In this document: positions 1 to 8,549 of the stretch, in pieces | Layout: each line of letters opens with the position of its first letter | Position numbering within the stretch: the first letter of the stretch is position 1 | Origin: CAZBRS01 sp964494475 | GTDB taxonomy: Bacteria; Myxococcota_A; UBA9042; CAZBRS01 | Direction of reading: 5' to 3' | NCBI GenBank assembly: GCA_964494475.1 | Contig: CAZBRS010000053.1 | Location: forward strand, 1-38,967 | DNA length: 38,967 nucleotides | The notes under the pieces: model-generated | Databases searched by the model: none | The model's input: only the letters and a program-made list of their open reading frames with translations | What the model was told of the DNA's origin: nothing | Translations under genes and position numbers: made by a program

Positions 1-82
1 CGCGTGAACAATCTGGGCGTGGGCGTCATCCGGCTGTATTCTCGATCCCTGCAGAGAGAAACGACAGGCTCGGGGGCGTTCC
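1..82. other. left-edge sequence, no gene recognised
   Basis: No start or stop of a neighbouring gene can be assigned here. A TATTCT at 37-42 could be a -10 element for the alpha-galactosidase gene, but no matching -35 lies at the right distance. Short open frames run through the edge on the plus strand and cannot be identified. Confidence 0.3.
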
Positions 83-2695
83 ATGAAGCACCGGCAGGCT
101 CTCGTCAGCGTCGCGCTCGCGTTCTCGTGGGCGTGGCTCGCGCCCGTGGCGTGCTCCAGCGCGCATGATTCGAGCGACGTCTCGGACGGTCGCGGGGAGG
201 TCTCGATCGAGACCGAGCCCGGCCCCGACGTGCAGGACGTGCCCGACGCGGACGTCGGCCGGGTGATCGAGAACGCCGGCGTCACGGCGGTCGAGATCGA
301 CGGGGTCGTCATCGTCGAGGGCGGCGCGGTCACCGTTCGCTTCGACCTGACCACCGGCCTCTTCCGGGTCGAGGGCGACGAAGGGCAGGGCGTGCTCGAC
401 CGGGCCGAGGCTCGCGCCCACTACAGCTCTTCCGCCGGCAAGGTGCGGCTTGGCACCGCTGACCTCGCTACGCGCTCGTGGGAGGCCGATCCCTTCGTCG
501 ACCCCCTCGGCGAGGGGCTCACGTTGCGGGTGCGGGCGGCCGGCGACAGCGACCCGGTGCTGCAGGCGACCGTCGACGTGCGCCACGACGCCACCTTCGT
601 GACCGCGGCGTGCTCCCTCGCCTGGCAGGACTCCACCCCCTTCGACGTTCGCGTCGAGCAGCTCTCGCCGCTGGCGGCCGACGCTGCCACGGGGGGCGCG
701 CTCTTCGTGGGCGCCGACCCCGCGAGCCACCGCGTCGTCGACAACGGCTACGACCTGTACTTCGACTTCGAGGCGCGCGTCTACCAGGTGGGCAGCGTGA
801 AGTCGTTGCTCTTCCCGCCGGGCTCGGCCTCGAACTGGAACGTGGGCATCTTCGACCCGGCGTCGCAGCGCAGCCTGGTGGCGGGCTTCTTCTCGTCGAG
901 CCGGGGCGTCGGCATCCTGGGCCTCGACCACGACGCAGCGCTCGCGCGCACCGAGGGAGCCCGCGCCGGCTTCACGCGCTTCGAGGGCCTGGCGTACTAC
1001 AAGGACGGCCGCGCGCCCGTGCGCTCGCCCGGCGGGGTGGGCGCCTCGCTCGCGTCCGAGCTCCTCTACCTCGACGTGGCCCCCCCCACCGTGTTCGACG
1101 GGCTCGAGGGCTTCGCGGCCCGCTACGCCGCGCGCATCGGCAAGAAGGTCTGGACCGAGGTGCCGAGCGGCTGGAACTCGTGGGGCGGAGGGCACGGCAG
1201 CGGCGGCCTGGGCACCAGCATCGACGAGGCCGTCATGCTCGCGAACCTCGAGGCCGCGGCCGCCGACTTCGAGCCCTACGGCATGAAGCACTTCCTGATC
1301 GACGACGGCTGGCAGGATCACAAGGGCGACTGGAACAGCCACCCCGAGCGCTTCCCCGCGCACGACGGCGTCCCGGGCCTGGCCTGGCTGGCCGATCGCG
1401 TCCGCGAGCAGGGCATGATCCCGGGGCTCTGGATCTCTCCGTTCAGCGCCGATCCCGACTCGCAGCTCGCACAGGAGCACCCCGACTGGTTCGTCGAACT
1501 CTGGGGGCCCGCCATCGGGCTGGCCGGCGACGAGCTCGTGCTCGACCTGTCGCGCCCCGAGGTGCTCGACTGGCTCACGGCGTTGTTCACGCGCCTCACG
1601 AAGGAGTGGGGCTACAAGTGGATCAAGGCCGACTTCACCTACTTCGAGCTCGGCGCCGTCAACCTGCACGACCCCGACGTCACGCCCAGCGAGGTCTACC
1701 GCAACGCGCTGCTGCGCATCCGCGAGGCCCTGGCGCCGGATACCTTCTTCCTCATGATCTCGGCGACCGGCATGTGCCTCGAGATGGCCGACGGCAACCG
1801 CATCACCCTCGACAACGAGCCCTGGTGGGGCGACCCGGAGGGCGCCGGCGACCAGGGCATCAAGGTCACGTACCGCACCGTGGCGCACCGCTACTACCTG
1901 AACCACCAGGCCTGGATCACCCACCCCGACCTGCTCTTCTACCGCGACGACTACGGCCTCACCCTCGAGGAGGCCCGCGCCTGGACCACCGCCGTGGCCC
2001 TCACGGGCGGCATCGTCAAGCTCGGCGAGCCCTACACCAAGCTGCGCGAGCACCCCGAGTGGCGCGCGCTCGTCACCCCGATCCTGCCCGTGTACCCGCG
2101 CTCCGGGCGCCCCCTCGACCTGTTCGAGCGCGAGTACCCCGAGGTGTGGCACCTGCCCGTGGCGCGCGACGCCGAGGCGTGGCACGTGCTGGGGCTGTTC
2201 AACTGGGGCCTGAACCGCGACGTCGAGGCCGACGAGATGGAGCCCGAGACCGAGCGCACGGTGGGGGTCGACCGGGCCGATCTGGGGCTCGCCGCCGCCG
2301 CCGAACTGCTGGTCTTCGACGCCTGGGCCCGCACCTGGGCGTGGAGCACCGCCGATCGCCTCGAGGCCACGCTGCCGCCGCGCTCCACGCGCGTGCTGGT
2401 GGTCCGGCCCGCCCCTACCGAGCCGCGCGTGGTGTTCACCTCGCGGCACCTGCTCGGGGGCGCGGTCGAGGTGCACGACGAGGCCTGGCTGGCGGGCGAC
2501 CTGCGCTTGACCGCGTCGATCGACACCGCGCCCGGTCAAGCCGTCGAGGTCTACGTGGCGGCCGCCGGGCGCACGTCGCCGGTCGACGCCGAGGTCTCGG
2601 GGGCCAACGATCTGCAGGTGCGCTCCGAAGACGGCCTGGTGGTGCTCACCTTCACGGCCACCGACCCGTTGGTCAGTGTCACGGTCGAGTTCTAG
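83..2695 (+). CDS. GH36-like alpha-galactosidase, exported lipoprotein
   Basis: Predicted to release terminal alpha-galactosyl or related residues from oligosaccharides at the cell surface. The 870-residue product starts with a signal peptide ending in PVAC (Cys24, a weak lipobox because Pro is at -3) and a short acidic tether. A beta-sandwich-like region precedes the barrel. Barrel landmarks are GWNSWG near residue 366, DDGWQ near 412, and WIKADF, where Asp517 is the expected nucleophile. Asp577 in RITLDNEPWW is a candidate acid/base. A C-terminal beta domain follows. Family placement (GH36/GH27 clan) rests on these motifs; the substrate is not provable. The gene converges with the dioxygenase gene and overlaps its stop by four bases. 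A GGGGGCG stretch before ATG83 can serve as ribosome binding site. Confidence 0.82.
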   Translation: MKHRQALVSVALAFSWAWLAPVACSSAHDSSDVSDGRGEVSIETEPGPDVQDVPDADVGRVIENAGVTAVEIDGVVIVEGGAVTVRFDLTTGLFRVEGDEGQGVLDRAEARAHYSSSAGKVRLGTADLATRSWEADPFVDPLGEGLTLRVRAAGDSDPVLQATVDVRHDATFVTAACSLAWQDSTPFDVRVEQLSPLAADAATGGALFVGADPASHRVVDNGYDLYFDFEARVYQVGSVKSLLFPPGSASNWNVGIFDPASQRSLVAGFFSSSRGVGILGLDHDAALARTEGARAGFTRFEGLAYYKDGRAPVRSPGGVGASLASELLYLDVAPPTVFDGLEGFAARYAARIGKKVWTEVPSGWNSWGGGHGSGGLGTSIDEAVMLANLEAAAADFEPYGMKHFLIDDGWQDHKGDWNSHPERFPAHDGVPGLAWLADRVREQGMIPGLWISPFSADPDSQLAQEHPDWFVELWGPAIGLAGDELVLDLSRPEVLDWLTALFTRLTKEWGYKWIKADFTYFELGAVNLHDPDVTPSEVYRNALLRIREALAPDTFFLMISATGMCLEMADGNRITLDNEPWWGDPEGAGDQGIKVTYRTVAHRYYLNHQAWITHPDLLFYRDDYGLTLEEARAWTTAVALTGGIVKLGEPYTKLREHPEWRALVTPILPVYPRSGRPLDLFEREYPEVWHLPVARDAEAWHVLGLFNWGLNRDVEADEMEPETERTVGVDRADLGLAAAAELLVFDAWARTWAWSTADRLEATLPPRSTRVLVVRPAPTEPRVVFTSRHLLGGAVEVHDEAWLAGDLRLTASIDTAPGQAVEVYVAAAGRTSPVDAEVSGANDLQVRSEDGLVVLTFTATDPLVSVTVEF

Positions 2696-3537
2696 TTCTC
2701 GGAGCTGCCCAGCACCACGTTCCACGTGCCCGTCGAGGTGCCGGCGTCGGCGCCCGTGCCCGCGGTCAGTCCGATGATCAGCGTGGGCTCGTCGGAGCCG
2801 CACGAGGTGCACGAGTCGTTCGGGTGCAGGTAGGGGTCGCCGGCGAAGTACAGCTGCGTCGTCAGCGGCGCGGCGCCGTCGGCGCTGACCTTGAAGTGGA
2901 TATGGGCCGGCCGGTAGCCGCTGGCCTGCAGGTAGCGGCCCGGGATCACGGTCTCGAGGCTCCAGCGGCCGGCGTCGTCGGCCCTCTGGCGGCCGCGCAG
3001 CCGCCACGAGCCGGGGCTCTCGTCGTACTCGCCCTCGGCGTCGGCCTGCCACACGTCGAGCACAGCACCGGCCAGCGGGCTGCAGTCGGATGACCGAACC
3101 GTGCCCGACAGGAGCAGGCGCTCGCCGGGCTCGGTCGCGGCGACGAGCACGTTGGTCCAGGGTGCTCCCGCCACGTAGTAGGGGCCCTCCACGTCCGACG
3201 CGGTCACGGGGCACGTCGCGGGCAGGTCGGCGTCGTCGCCGGCGAGGTCGACGACCTCCGGCGCGGGCTCGGGCGTCGCGTCGACCTCCGCGAGATCGCG
3301 GCCCTCCGCGAGATCGCCGTCCTCCGCGGCCTCCGGGCCCGGCTCGGTGTCGGACGAGAGCTCGGCGTCCGGCGGGTCCTCGGCCTCGGCCTCGACGCCC
3401 GGCGCGTCGTCGGAGGGGTCCGGGCCGACGTCGAAGCCGGTGTCGGCGGTCCCCACGTCGCCCGGGCCGGTCGAGGGCGAGGAGCACGCAGCGACAGCGC
3501 TCATCGCGAGTAGAAACAACAGGGCCTTCGTGTTCAT
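2692..3537 (-). CDS. intradiol ring-cleavage dioxygenase-like lipoprotein
   Basis: Predicted non-haem Fe(III) enzyme of the protocatechuate 3,4-dioxygenase/catechol 1,2-dioxygenase fold, which opens catecholic rings between the two hydroxyls. The 281-residue protein has a signal peptide with lipobox VAAC (Cys18), a roughly 90-residue Asp/Glu/Pro tether, and a catalytic domain from about residue 109. All four expected iron ligands can be placed: Tyr171 in GEYDE, Tyr202 in PGRY, and His212 and His214 in RPAHIHF; Arg209 of the same motif is also kept. Cytoplasmic intradiol enzymes are usually part of aromatic catabolic operons, whereas this one is lipid-anchored and sits among glycosidases. A promoter-like site lies just upstream (3579-3606). 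The fold is secure; the natural substrate is unknown. Confidence 0.85.
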   Translation of the reverse strand: MNTKALLFLLAMSAVAACSSPSTGPGDVGTADTGFDVGPDPSDDAPGVEAEAEDPPDAELSSDTEPGPEAAEDGDLAEGRDLAEVDATPEPAPEVVDLAGDDADLPATCPVTASDVEGPYYVAGAPWTNVLVAATEPGERLLLSGTVRSSDCSPLAGAVLDVWQADAEGEYDESPGSWRLRGRQRADDAGRWSLETVIPGRYLQASGYRPAHIHFKVSADGAAPLTTQLYFAGDPYLHPNDSCTSCGSDEPTLIIGLTAGTGADAGTSTGTWNVVLGSSEN

Positions 3538-3578
3538 CGACAGGCACTCCGGCGTGGCAGCGAAGAGCTATAGCAGTC

Positions 3579-3606
3579 AAGCTAAGGGGCGGAGCGGCGG
3601 CGTCAA
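3579..3606 (-). promoter_or_regulatory. promoter of the dioxygenase gene
   Basis: On the minus strand the site reads TTGACG, 16 bases, TAGCTT. It sits about 42 bases upstream of the start codon and matches the pattern found before several other genes in the window. Confidence 0.55.
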
Positions 3607-3679
3607 CGGTCCAGGACGGTCGAGTCGAGACGTGAAGGCCGGGGATCTCTATCGCTCGCCGCTGTCCTGCGCTACAGTA

Positions 3680-3701
3680 CCCCGCGACAACCGCTGCGGG
3701 G
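3680..3701 (+). promoter_or_regulatory. hairpin in the leader of the Cys-rich lipoprotein gene
   Basis: Arms CCCCGC (3680-3685) and GCGGGG (3696-3701) flank a ten-base loop. The right arm is the only G-rich ribosome binding candidate before ATG3707, so the hairpin would hide it. A TACAGT at 3673-3678 is a possible -10, without a recognisable -35. Confidence 0.45.
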
Positions 3702-3706
3702 TTCCC

Positions 3707-4474
3707 ATGCGTCTCTTCGCCCTGGTTCTGCTCCTGGCCGGCCTGGTCGTCGCCTGCGGTGGCGCCGACGACAACCAGGGGGGCACCGACCGTGACACGG
3801 CCTCGACCGACGACTCCCAGTTGTCCGACGTCGGCTTCGACGACACCGCGCTCGGCAACGACGCGCTCCCGAACGACGCCGTGGGGACCGACGCCGCGGT
3901 CGACACGCCCGCACCCGACGTGACGCCGGTCGACGTGGTCGCCGACCTGCCCCCGGGCACGCTGTCGTGCAAGCAGTTCTACCAGCAGTGCGTGGCCGCC
4001 TGCCCCAAGGGCGCCGACGGCCAGCCCACCGCGGCCTGCTTCGACCAGTGCCGCACGCAGCTCTCGGCCGAGGGCGAGACCGTCACCGCCGCGCTCCTCG
4101 TGTGCGTCGAAGACTCCGGCTGCTCCGACATCACCGACAGCAGCCAGGCGCTCTCGTGCTTCTCCGCCAACTGCTCGGCAGAGTACTTCGGCTGCTTCAG
4201 CGGGCCCGACGAGTGCAAGGACATCCTAACGTGCCTGGGCGGCTGTCCGCAGGGCGACACCTACAACGCCTGCGTGGTCACGTGCTCGCAGGAGGGCACC
4301 GAGCCGGCGCAGAAGCACCTGATCTCGATCCTTCAGTGCATCGGTGAGGCGTGCTGCCCCGCCGACGCCGCGGCGTGCGGCACCACCGAGGGCCAGGCCT
4401 GCTCCAAGGCGGCCGTGCAGATGGGCGGCGACTGCTTCGGTCCGGTCACCCAGTGCTTGATGGGGACCTACTGA
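3707..4474 (+). CDS. Cys-rich lipoprotein, function unknown
   Basis: Not recognised as a named family. The start is placed at ATG3707, far inside a longer open frame, because it gives a clean signal peptide ending in LVVAC (Cys17); the upstream residues look like non-coding read-through. After an Asp-rich tether of about 65 residues comes a domain of about 170 residues with some 22 cysteines in patterns such as CVAACPKG and GEACCP. This implies heavy disulphide bonding in the periplasm or at the surface. It could be a binding or structural protein. It is transcribed with or just ahead of the amylase gene (73-base gap). The leader hairpin at 3680-3701 may control its translation. Confidence 0.75.
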   Translation: MRLFALVLLLAGLVVACGGADDNQGGTDRDTASTDDSQLSDVGFDDTALGNDALPNDAVGTDAAVDTPAPDVTPVDVVADLPPGTLSCKQFYQQCVAACPKGADGQPTAACFDQCRTQLSAEGETVTAALLVCVEDSGCSDITDSSQALSCFSANCSAEYFGCFSGPDECKDILTCLGGCPQGDTYNACVVTCSQEGTEPAQKHLISILQCIGEACCPADAAACGTTEGQACSKAAVQMGGDCFGPVTQCLMGTY

Positions 4475-4547
4475 GGCCCCTCCTTTTTCGCTTGAACTGC
4501 GGTACAATCCGCCCACAATGCGCGCGGTTTCTTAGGGGAGGGCTTTC

Positions 4548-6659
4548 ATGCTCCGCTTCGCCTCGTCGTTCGCCATCCTCGTGCTGCTCGTCGCGGCCTG
4601 CGACAACGCCTCCGAGCCCGCCGACGCCACGTGCCCCGGCCCCGACTGCGTGGGCTGCCCCGGCCCCGACTGCGCGCCCAAGGAAGCCGGCAAGGCCGAC
4701 ACCACCGTCTTCGGCAGCGCCAATCCGGTCGCGGGCGGCCTCGTCCTCTACGAGATCCAGGCGCGCTCGGCCAACGCCTGCGATCCCAACGTGGGCGCCG
4801 ACTGGCAGCGCGCGGCGTGCCTGAAGAAGGTCGCGCCCACCATCCCCTACCGCGCCGAGGGCATGAGTTGCCAGGACCTGCCGAACCTCGAGCGCATCCG
4901 GCTCGGCACCCTCGACGACCTGATCGAGCCCACCACCGACTACCGCGACGGCATCACGCTCGGCTACGTCAAGGAGCGCGTGGGCGCCAACACCATCTGG
5001 CTCATGCCGCTCTTCCCGAACAACGACGCCTGGGCCATCCCCGACGCCTGCGACAACCTGGGCTCGCCCTACGCCGTGCGCGACTACCTGCACGCCCGCG
5101 GCACCCTGTCGCGCGCCTGCATCGGCAAGGAGCGTGACGAGTACAGCGACCAGCCCTGCTGGGGCAACGCCGCCCTCGAAGACGTGATCGCCGAGGCCCA
5201 CGAGCTGGGGATGAAGGTCATGCTCGACGTGGCCTTCAACCACTTCGGCCACAACTACCTGATGTACGACTACGTCGACACCACGCCCGTGCGCGACCGC
5301 CTCGCCGCGGGCGAGAACCTCGACGATCTGTGGGACTTCGACGCCGACTTCGACGCGCGCCTGCTCGACCCCGAGATCCTCGACACGCCCTCGGAGCTCG
5401 AGGCCCTGATCGACACCGACAGCGCCGCGCGCGCCGCCTACGACGGCCTCACGGAGCGCTGCCCCGACCTGGCGGGCGACGCCCTGGTGCGCGGCTTCAC
5501 CATGTGGCGCAGCGCCCTCGACTGGGAGCGCGCCAAGTTCCCGTGCGACGAGTTCCTCGACAGCACGCTCCCCGGCTTCTACCTGAACTCGAACCGCTAC
5601 GACCCGGCCACCAGCCCCTCGAACACCTTCACGAACAACTGGCGCGACGTGAAGTTCCTCTTCCACCACGGCGAGAACGCCGCGCACCAGCACGAGTTCG
5701 CCCGCGAGCGCGAGTACCTGTTCCACGTCTTGAACTACTGGGTGGCGCGCGGCGTCGACGGCTTCCGCCTCGACCACGCCACCGACGGCGACGGCGGCAT
5801 GGCGCCCAACGAGTGGAAGTACATCCTCTGGAAGACCAACTTCTATGCGCAGAAGCGCGGCCAGTCGCGCCCCGTGTACCTGGCCGAGGAGTTCGGCGAC
5901 CAGATGGGCATGGCCGAGGTCGTCGACGTGATGACCGAGGGTTACGTGTTCGACATGAACGGCCGCGGCGGCAAGACCAAGGACGCCGCCCACGTCGAGC
6001 GCGTGCTCACGAACATGGACCGCTTCGAGGGCAGCGTGTACGTCATGACCGCCCTCGAGACCCACGACGAGCACCGCCTGGTCGACGGCACGGGCTTCAA
6101 CCAATGGACGGGCGCGGGCTTCTGGGGCGTGGGCCTCACCACGTGGTCGACCCCCATGCTGCTCATGGGCCAGGAGTTCGGCGAGTCGTACGGCGTGGGT
6201 TTTCGCAAGAGCGACTTCCTGCGCAGCCGCTTCGAGGGCACGGGCCAGTACTTCGCCTGGGGCGACGCGCTGGTCGAGTACTACCGCAGCATGATCCGCG
6301 GCCGCCTCGACGGTCGCAACCGCGCCCTGGTCTCGAGCCCGCGCCACTTCCTGCGCACCCGCGACGACAACAAGATCGACAAGCGCATCTTCGCCCAGAT
6401 CAAGTGGTCGGGCGACGGCAACGTGGTCTTCGTGCTCCACAACCTGTGGGAGAAGGACGTCGCGCAGTCGTACTACATCCCGAGCGACCTCAAGGAGGCG
6501 CTGTGGCTGCGCGATCACCGCTGGTACCGCCTGGTCGACGTGCTCACGGGCCAGACCAAGCGCGACTGCACCAAGGGCAGCGACCTGGCCTGGGACTTCT
6601 ACGTCGAGCTTAGCGCCGACACGCGCGCGCAGTGGCTGCGGCTGGAAGCCTGCGACTGA
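4548..6659 (+). CDS. GH13 alpha-amylase family lipoprotein
   Basis: Predicted to cleave alpha-1,4-glucan bonds outside the cytoplasm. The 703-residue protein has a signal peptide with lipobox VAAC (Cys18), followed by Asp at +2 and two copies of CPGPDC. The four classical GH13 regions are present: I, DVAFNHFG from residue 227; II, GFRLDHATD with nucleophile Asp409; III, YLAEEFGD with acid/base Glu447; IV, ETHDEHR with Asp507 as transition-state stabiliser. The barrel has a long insertion between regions I and II. The start is fixed by AGGGGAGGG immediately upstream of ATG4548. The exact specificity (amylase, glucosidase, transglycosidase) cannot be read from the motifs. Confidence 0.88.
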   Translation: MLRFASSFAILVLLVAACDNASEPADATCPGPDCVGCPGPDCAPKEAGKADTTVFGSANPVAGGLVLYEIQARSANACDPNVGADWQRAACLKKVAPTIPYRAEGMSCQDLPNLERIRLGTLDDLIEPTTDYRDGITLGYVKERVGANTIWLMPLFPNNDAWAIPDACDNLGSPYAVRDYLHARGTLSRACIGKERDEYSDQPCWGNAALEDVIAEAHELGMKVMLDVAFNHFGHNYLMYDYVDTTPVRDRLAAGENLDDLWDFDADFDARLLDPEILDTPSELEALIDTDSAARAAYDGLTERCPDLAGDALVRGFTMWRSALDWERAKFPCDEFLDSTLPGFYLNSNRYDPATSPSNTFTNNWRDVKFLFHHGENAAHQHEFAREREYLFHVLNYWVARGVDGFRLDHATDGDGGMAPNEWKYILWKTNFYAQKRGQSRPVYLAEEFGDQMGMAEVVDVMTEGYVFDMNGRGGKTKDAAHVERVLTNMDRFEGSVYVMTALETHDEHRLVDGTGFNQWTGAGFWGVGLTTWSTPMLLMGQEFGESYGVGFRKSDFLRSRFEGTGQYFAWGDALVEYYRSMIRGRLDGRNRALVSSPRHFLRTRDDNKIDKRIFAQIKWSGDGNVVFVLHNLWEKDVAQSYYIPSDLKEALWLRDHRWYRLVDVLTGQTKRDCTKGSDLAWDFYVELSADTRAQWLRLEACD

Positions 6660-6711
6660 CCGCCACGCCGATCCCCCCGAGCCTCCTGCCCGCGTCGTCG
6701 AATAAGCCTGG

Positions 6712-6734
6712 ATTCCGGCTTTCGCCGGAATGAC
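6712..6734. repeat. dispersed palindromic repeat, copy 1
   Basis: Perfect inverted repeat ATTCCGGC-TTTC-GCCGGAAT (6712-6731) followed by GAC. It shares an identical 20-base core (6715-6734) with a second copy at 37246-37265. When translated it gives the HSGESRNP-type peptide known from small dispersed intergenic repeats in many proteobacteria. It lies between the amylase gene and the vWA-like gene, 50 bases upstream of the latter. A TATACT at 6742-6747 just after it may be a -10 element. Confidence 0.75.
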
Positions 6735-6783
6735 GAAAGAGTATACTAGCTATCAACGTCGACCGATTGATCGAGGTACCCCC

Positions 6784-8487
6784 ATGCCGACCCGACGCCT
6801 CGTCACGCTCCTGGCGACGATCCTCGTCCTGGCGGCGGCCTGCGCGGCCGACGACGCCTCGCCCGACGTGCCCGAGGTCGCGGGCGACGCCGTCGACGTC
6901 CCGGTCAAGCTCGACGTGCTCCTGGTCGTCGACGACACGGGGGGCATGTGCTGGCACCAGATGGCGCTCACCCAGGCCGTCGAGGGCTTCCTCGCGAAGC
7001 TGGGCCAGGCGTCGGGCGACGTGCGGGTCGCGGTGACCACCACCGACGTGCGCAGCGAGGGCTTCCGCGGAGCCTTTCGTACCGACCACGCGACCAACTA
7101 CGAGCCGGCGTGCCAGGTCAACCGCGTCCGGGAGTGTACGGTCGACGCCGAGTGCGCCGGGCTCGAGGCCGAGTTCGGGCCGGGCTGGGAGTGCACCTGG
7201 GAGGGCGGGCAGATCAACCTGACCGTCAACGACAACGGCTCGGTGAACTCGCGCTGCCACAAGGCGTGCGCGACCGACGCCGCGTGCACCTCGGTGTTCG
7301 GCTCCGCGTTCCATTGCTCCCTCGCAACGCCCGGGGCCGTCGGGTGCCAGCCGACTCCTCCGGTCGAGGGCTGCCCCGAGGCCGTCGGTCCCGTGCTCAC
7401 CGGGGCTGACGTCGCGAAGCTCGGGTGCCTCGTGAACGTGGGGAACGGCGGCAGCCACGAAAAGAACCTCGAGGGCGGCCTGAAGGCGGCCCTGTTGGCG
7501 CTCGAGCGCGGCAACGACCCCTGCACGTCGCCCTCGCCGAACGTGTGTCGGCTGTTCACCCCCGAGCGCCTGGCGACCGCCGCCGGCACCTGCCCCGAGC
7601 GCCTGGCCGCCTGTGGCGAGCACCTGGCTCCGGGCGAGCCCGACTTCCTGCGCGACGACGCCTGGCTGCTCGTCGTCTTCCTCACCAACGAGGACGATTG
7701 CTCCGATCGTGACGACGACCCGTTCTCGCTGAACGAAATCAAGCTGTGCGCCTACGACGACGAGAAGCTGCTGCCCATCCTCGAGGTCGCGACGTCGCTG
7801 AAGGCCTTGAAGGCCGACCCGGCGCGCGTGATCGTGGCGGGCATCGTGGGCGACGCGGTCGTCGGCGGTACGCGCTCGTGCCTCGTCTCGGACCGTTGCC
7901 TGGTCGAGCGCACCGTCGACGAGTGTCGTTGCTACGCCCTCGGCGGCGACCGCACCGGCTGCCCCGCGGCCCTGGCCAGCGGTACTCCCGAGGCGCTTTG
8001 CAACGGCCAGGGGCTGACCGGCGCTCTGGCCGACGAGGAGCTCGCGTACCGGCTCACCTGCCTCGACGCCTGCCTGGGCAAGGCCGCCTACAACCCCGCG
8101 CGCACGTGCTCCAAGCTGCTCGACGAGCTCGCGCCGCCCCCCGCGGACGGCGAGCCCCTCACCGCCGGATGCGGCTGTTACGCCCCCGAGCATCGAGACG
8201 ACGAGGCCTGCAAGGCCGCCTTCGCCGACGAACCCGCCTACCGTGTGGCCTGCGAGCGAGCGTGCTTCCGCGCCACGAAGCGGACGGCGGCCGTGCAGCC
8301 GAACGCCGCGCCTGGCATCTGCGCCGACGGAGCCACCTTCGCCGATCTCGGCGACCGCTACCTGGCCCTGTTCCAGGCTTTCGGCGACCACGCCCTGAGT
8401 GGCAGCCTGTGCGATGCGCGGGGCGTGCGGGCCGTGTTCGAAGACCTGGCCGCGCGCGCGGCGGCGCTGATCTCCGGTTCGAACTGA
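6784..8487 (+). CDS. vWA-like Cys-rich lipoprotein
   Basis: A 567-residue exported protein with a von Willebrand factor A-like beginning. ATG6784 is chosen because it yields a signal peptide with lipobox AAAC (Cys20); the longer frame adds residues read from the palindromic repeat. After a short acidic tether, DVLLVVDDTGGM (residues 43-55) matches the MIDAS strand of vWA domains, but the second Ser/Thr is Gly. LVVFLTNEDDCSD resembles the strand and metal loop seen in this lipoprotein family in myxobacteria. Many cysteines are inserted between the strands and in the C-terminal half, where CRCYALGGD and CGCYAPE form a loosely repeated unit. Likely role is metal-dependent adhesion or binding at the surface; no enzyme motif was found. 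Confidence 0.75.
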   Translation: MPTRRLVTLLATILVLAAACAADDASPDVPEVAGDAVDVPVKLDVLLVVDDTGGMCWHQMALTQAVEGFLAKLGQASGDVRVAVTTTDVRSEGFRGAFRTDHATNYEPACQVNRVRECTVDAECAGLEAEFGPGWECTWEGGQINLTVNDNGSVNSRCHKACATDAACTSVFGSAFHCSLATPGAVGCQPTPPVEGCPEAVGPVLTGADVAKLGCLVNVGNGGSHEKNLEGGLKAALLALERGNDPCTSPSPNVCRLFTPERLATAAGTCPERLAACGEHLAPGEPDFLRDDAWLLVVFLTNEDDCSDRDDDPFSLNEIKLCAYDDEKLLPILEVATSLKALKADPARVIVAGIVGDAVVGGTRSCLVSDRCLVERTVDECRCYALGGDRTGCPAALASGTPEALCNGQGLTGALADEELAYRLTCLDACLGKAAYNPARTCSKLLDELAPPPADGEPLTAGCGCYAPEHRDDEACKAAFADEPAYRVACERACFRATKRTAAVQPNAAPGICADGATFADLGDRYLALFQAFGDHALSGSLCDARGVRAVFEDLAARAAALISGSN

Positions 8488-8491
8488 ACTC

Positions 8492-8519
8492 TTGACGCGC
8501 CGCGTCGGCGGCCTATCCT
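8492..8519 (+). promoter_or_regulatory. promoter of the OmpA-family gene
   Basis: TTGACG, 16 bases, TATCCT, beginning five bases after the stop of the preceding gene. Predicted start of transcription is about 8526. Confidence 0.65.
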
Positions 8520-8523
8520 TCCG

Positions 8524-8543
8524 CCCGCGAACCACCCCGCGGG
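8524..8543 (+). promoter_or_regulatory. 5' hairpin over the ribosome binding site
   Basis: Arms CCCGCG (8524-8529) and CGCGGG (8538-8543) with an eight-base loop; the right arm runs into GGGGG before ATG8550. With the predicted transcription start near 8526 the RNA would begin inside the stem. Confidence 0.45.
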
Positions 8544-8549
8544 GGAAAC

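Noticed and set aside
26..3580. 1184-codon open frame on the minus strand
   Set aside because: It is the antisense of the alpha-galactosidase gene plus an out-of-frame pass over the dioxygenase gene, with Arg/Gly/Ala-rich composition and no domain; long shadow frames are expected at this GC content.
3347..3706. upstream extension of the Cys-rich lipoprotein frame
   Set aside because: It overlaps the dioxygenase gene and its promoter on the other strand and would bury the signal peptide at residue 121.
4462..4488. intrinsic terminator after the Cys-rich lipoprotein gene
   Set aside because: A TTTTT follows, but the best stem has only four base pairs with a long loop or an impossible two-base loop.
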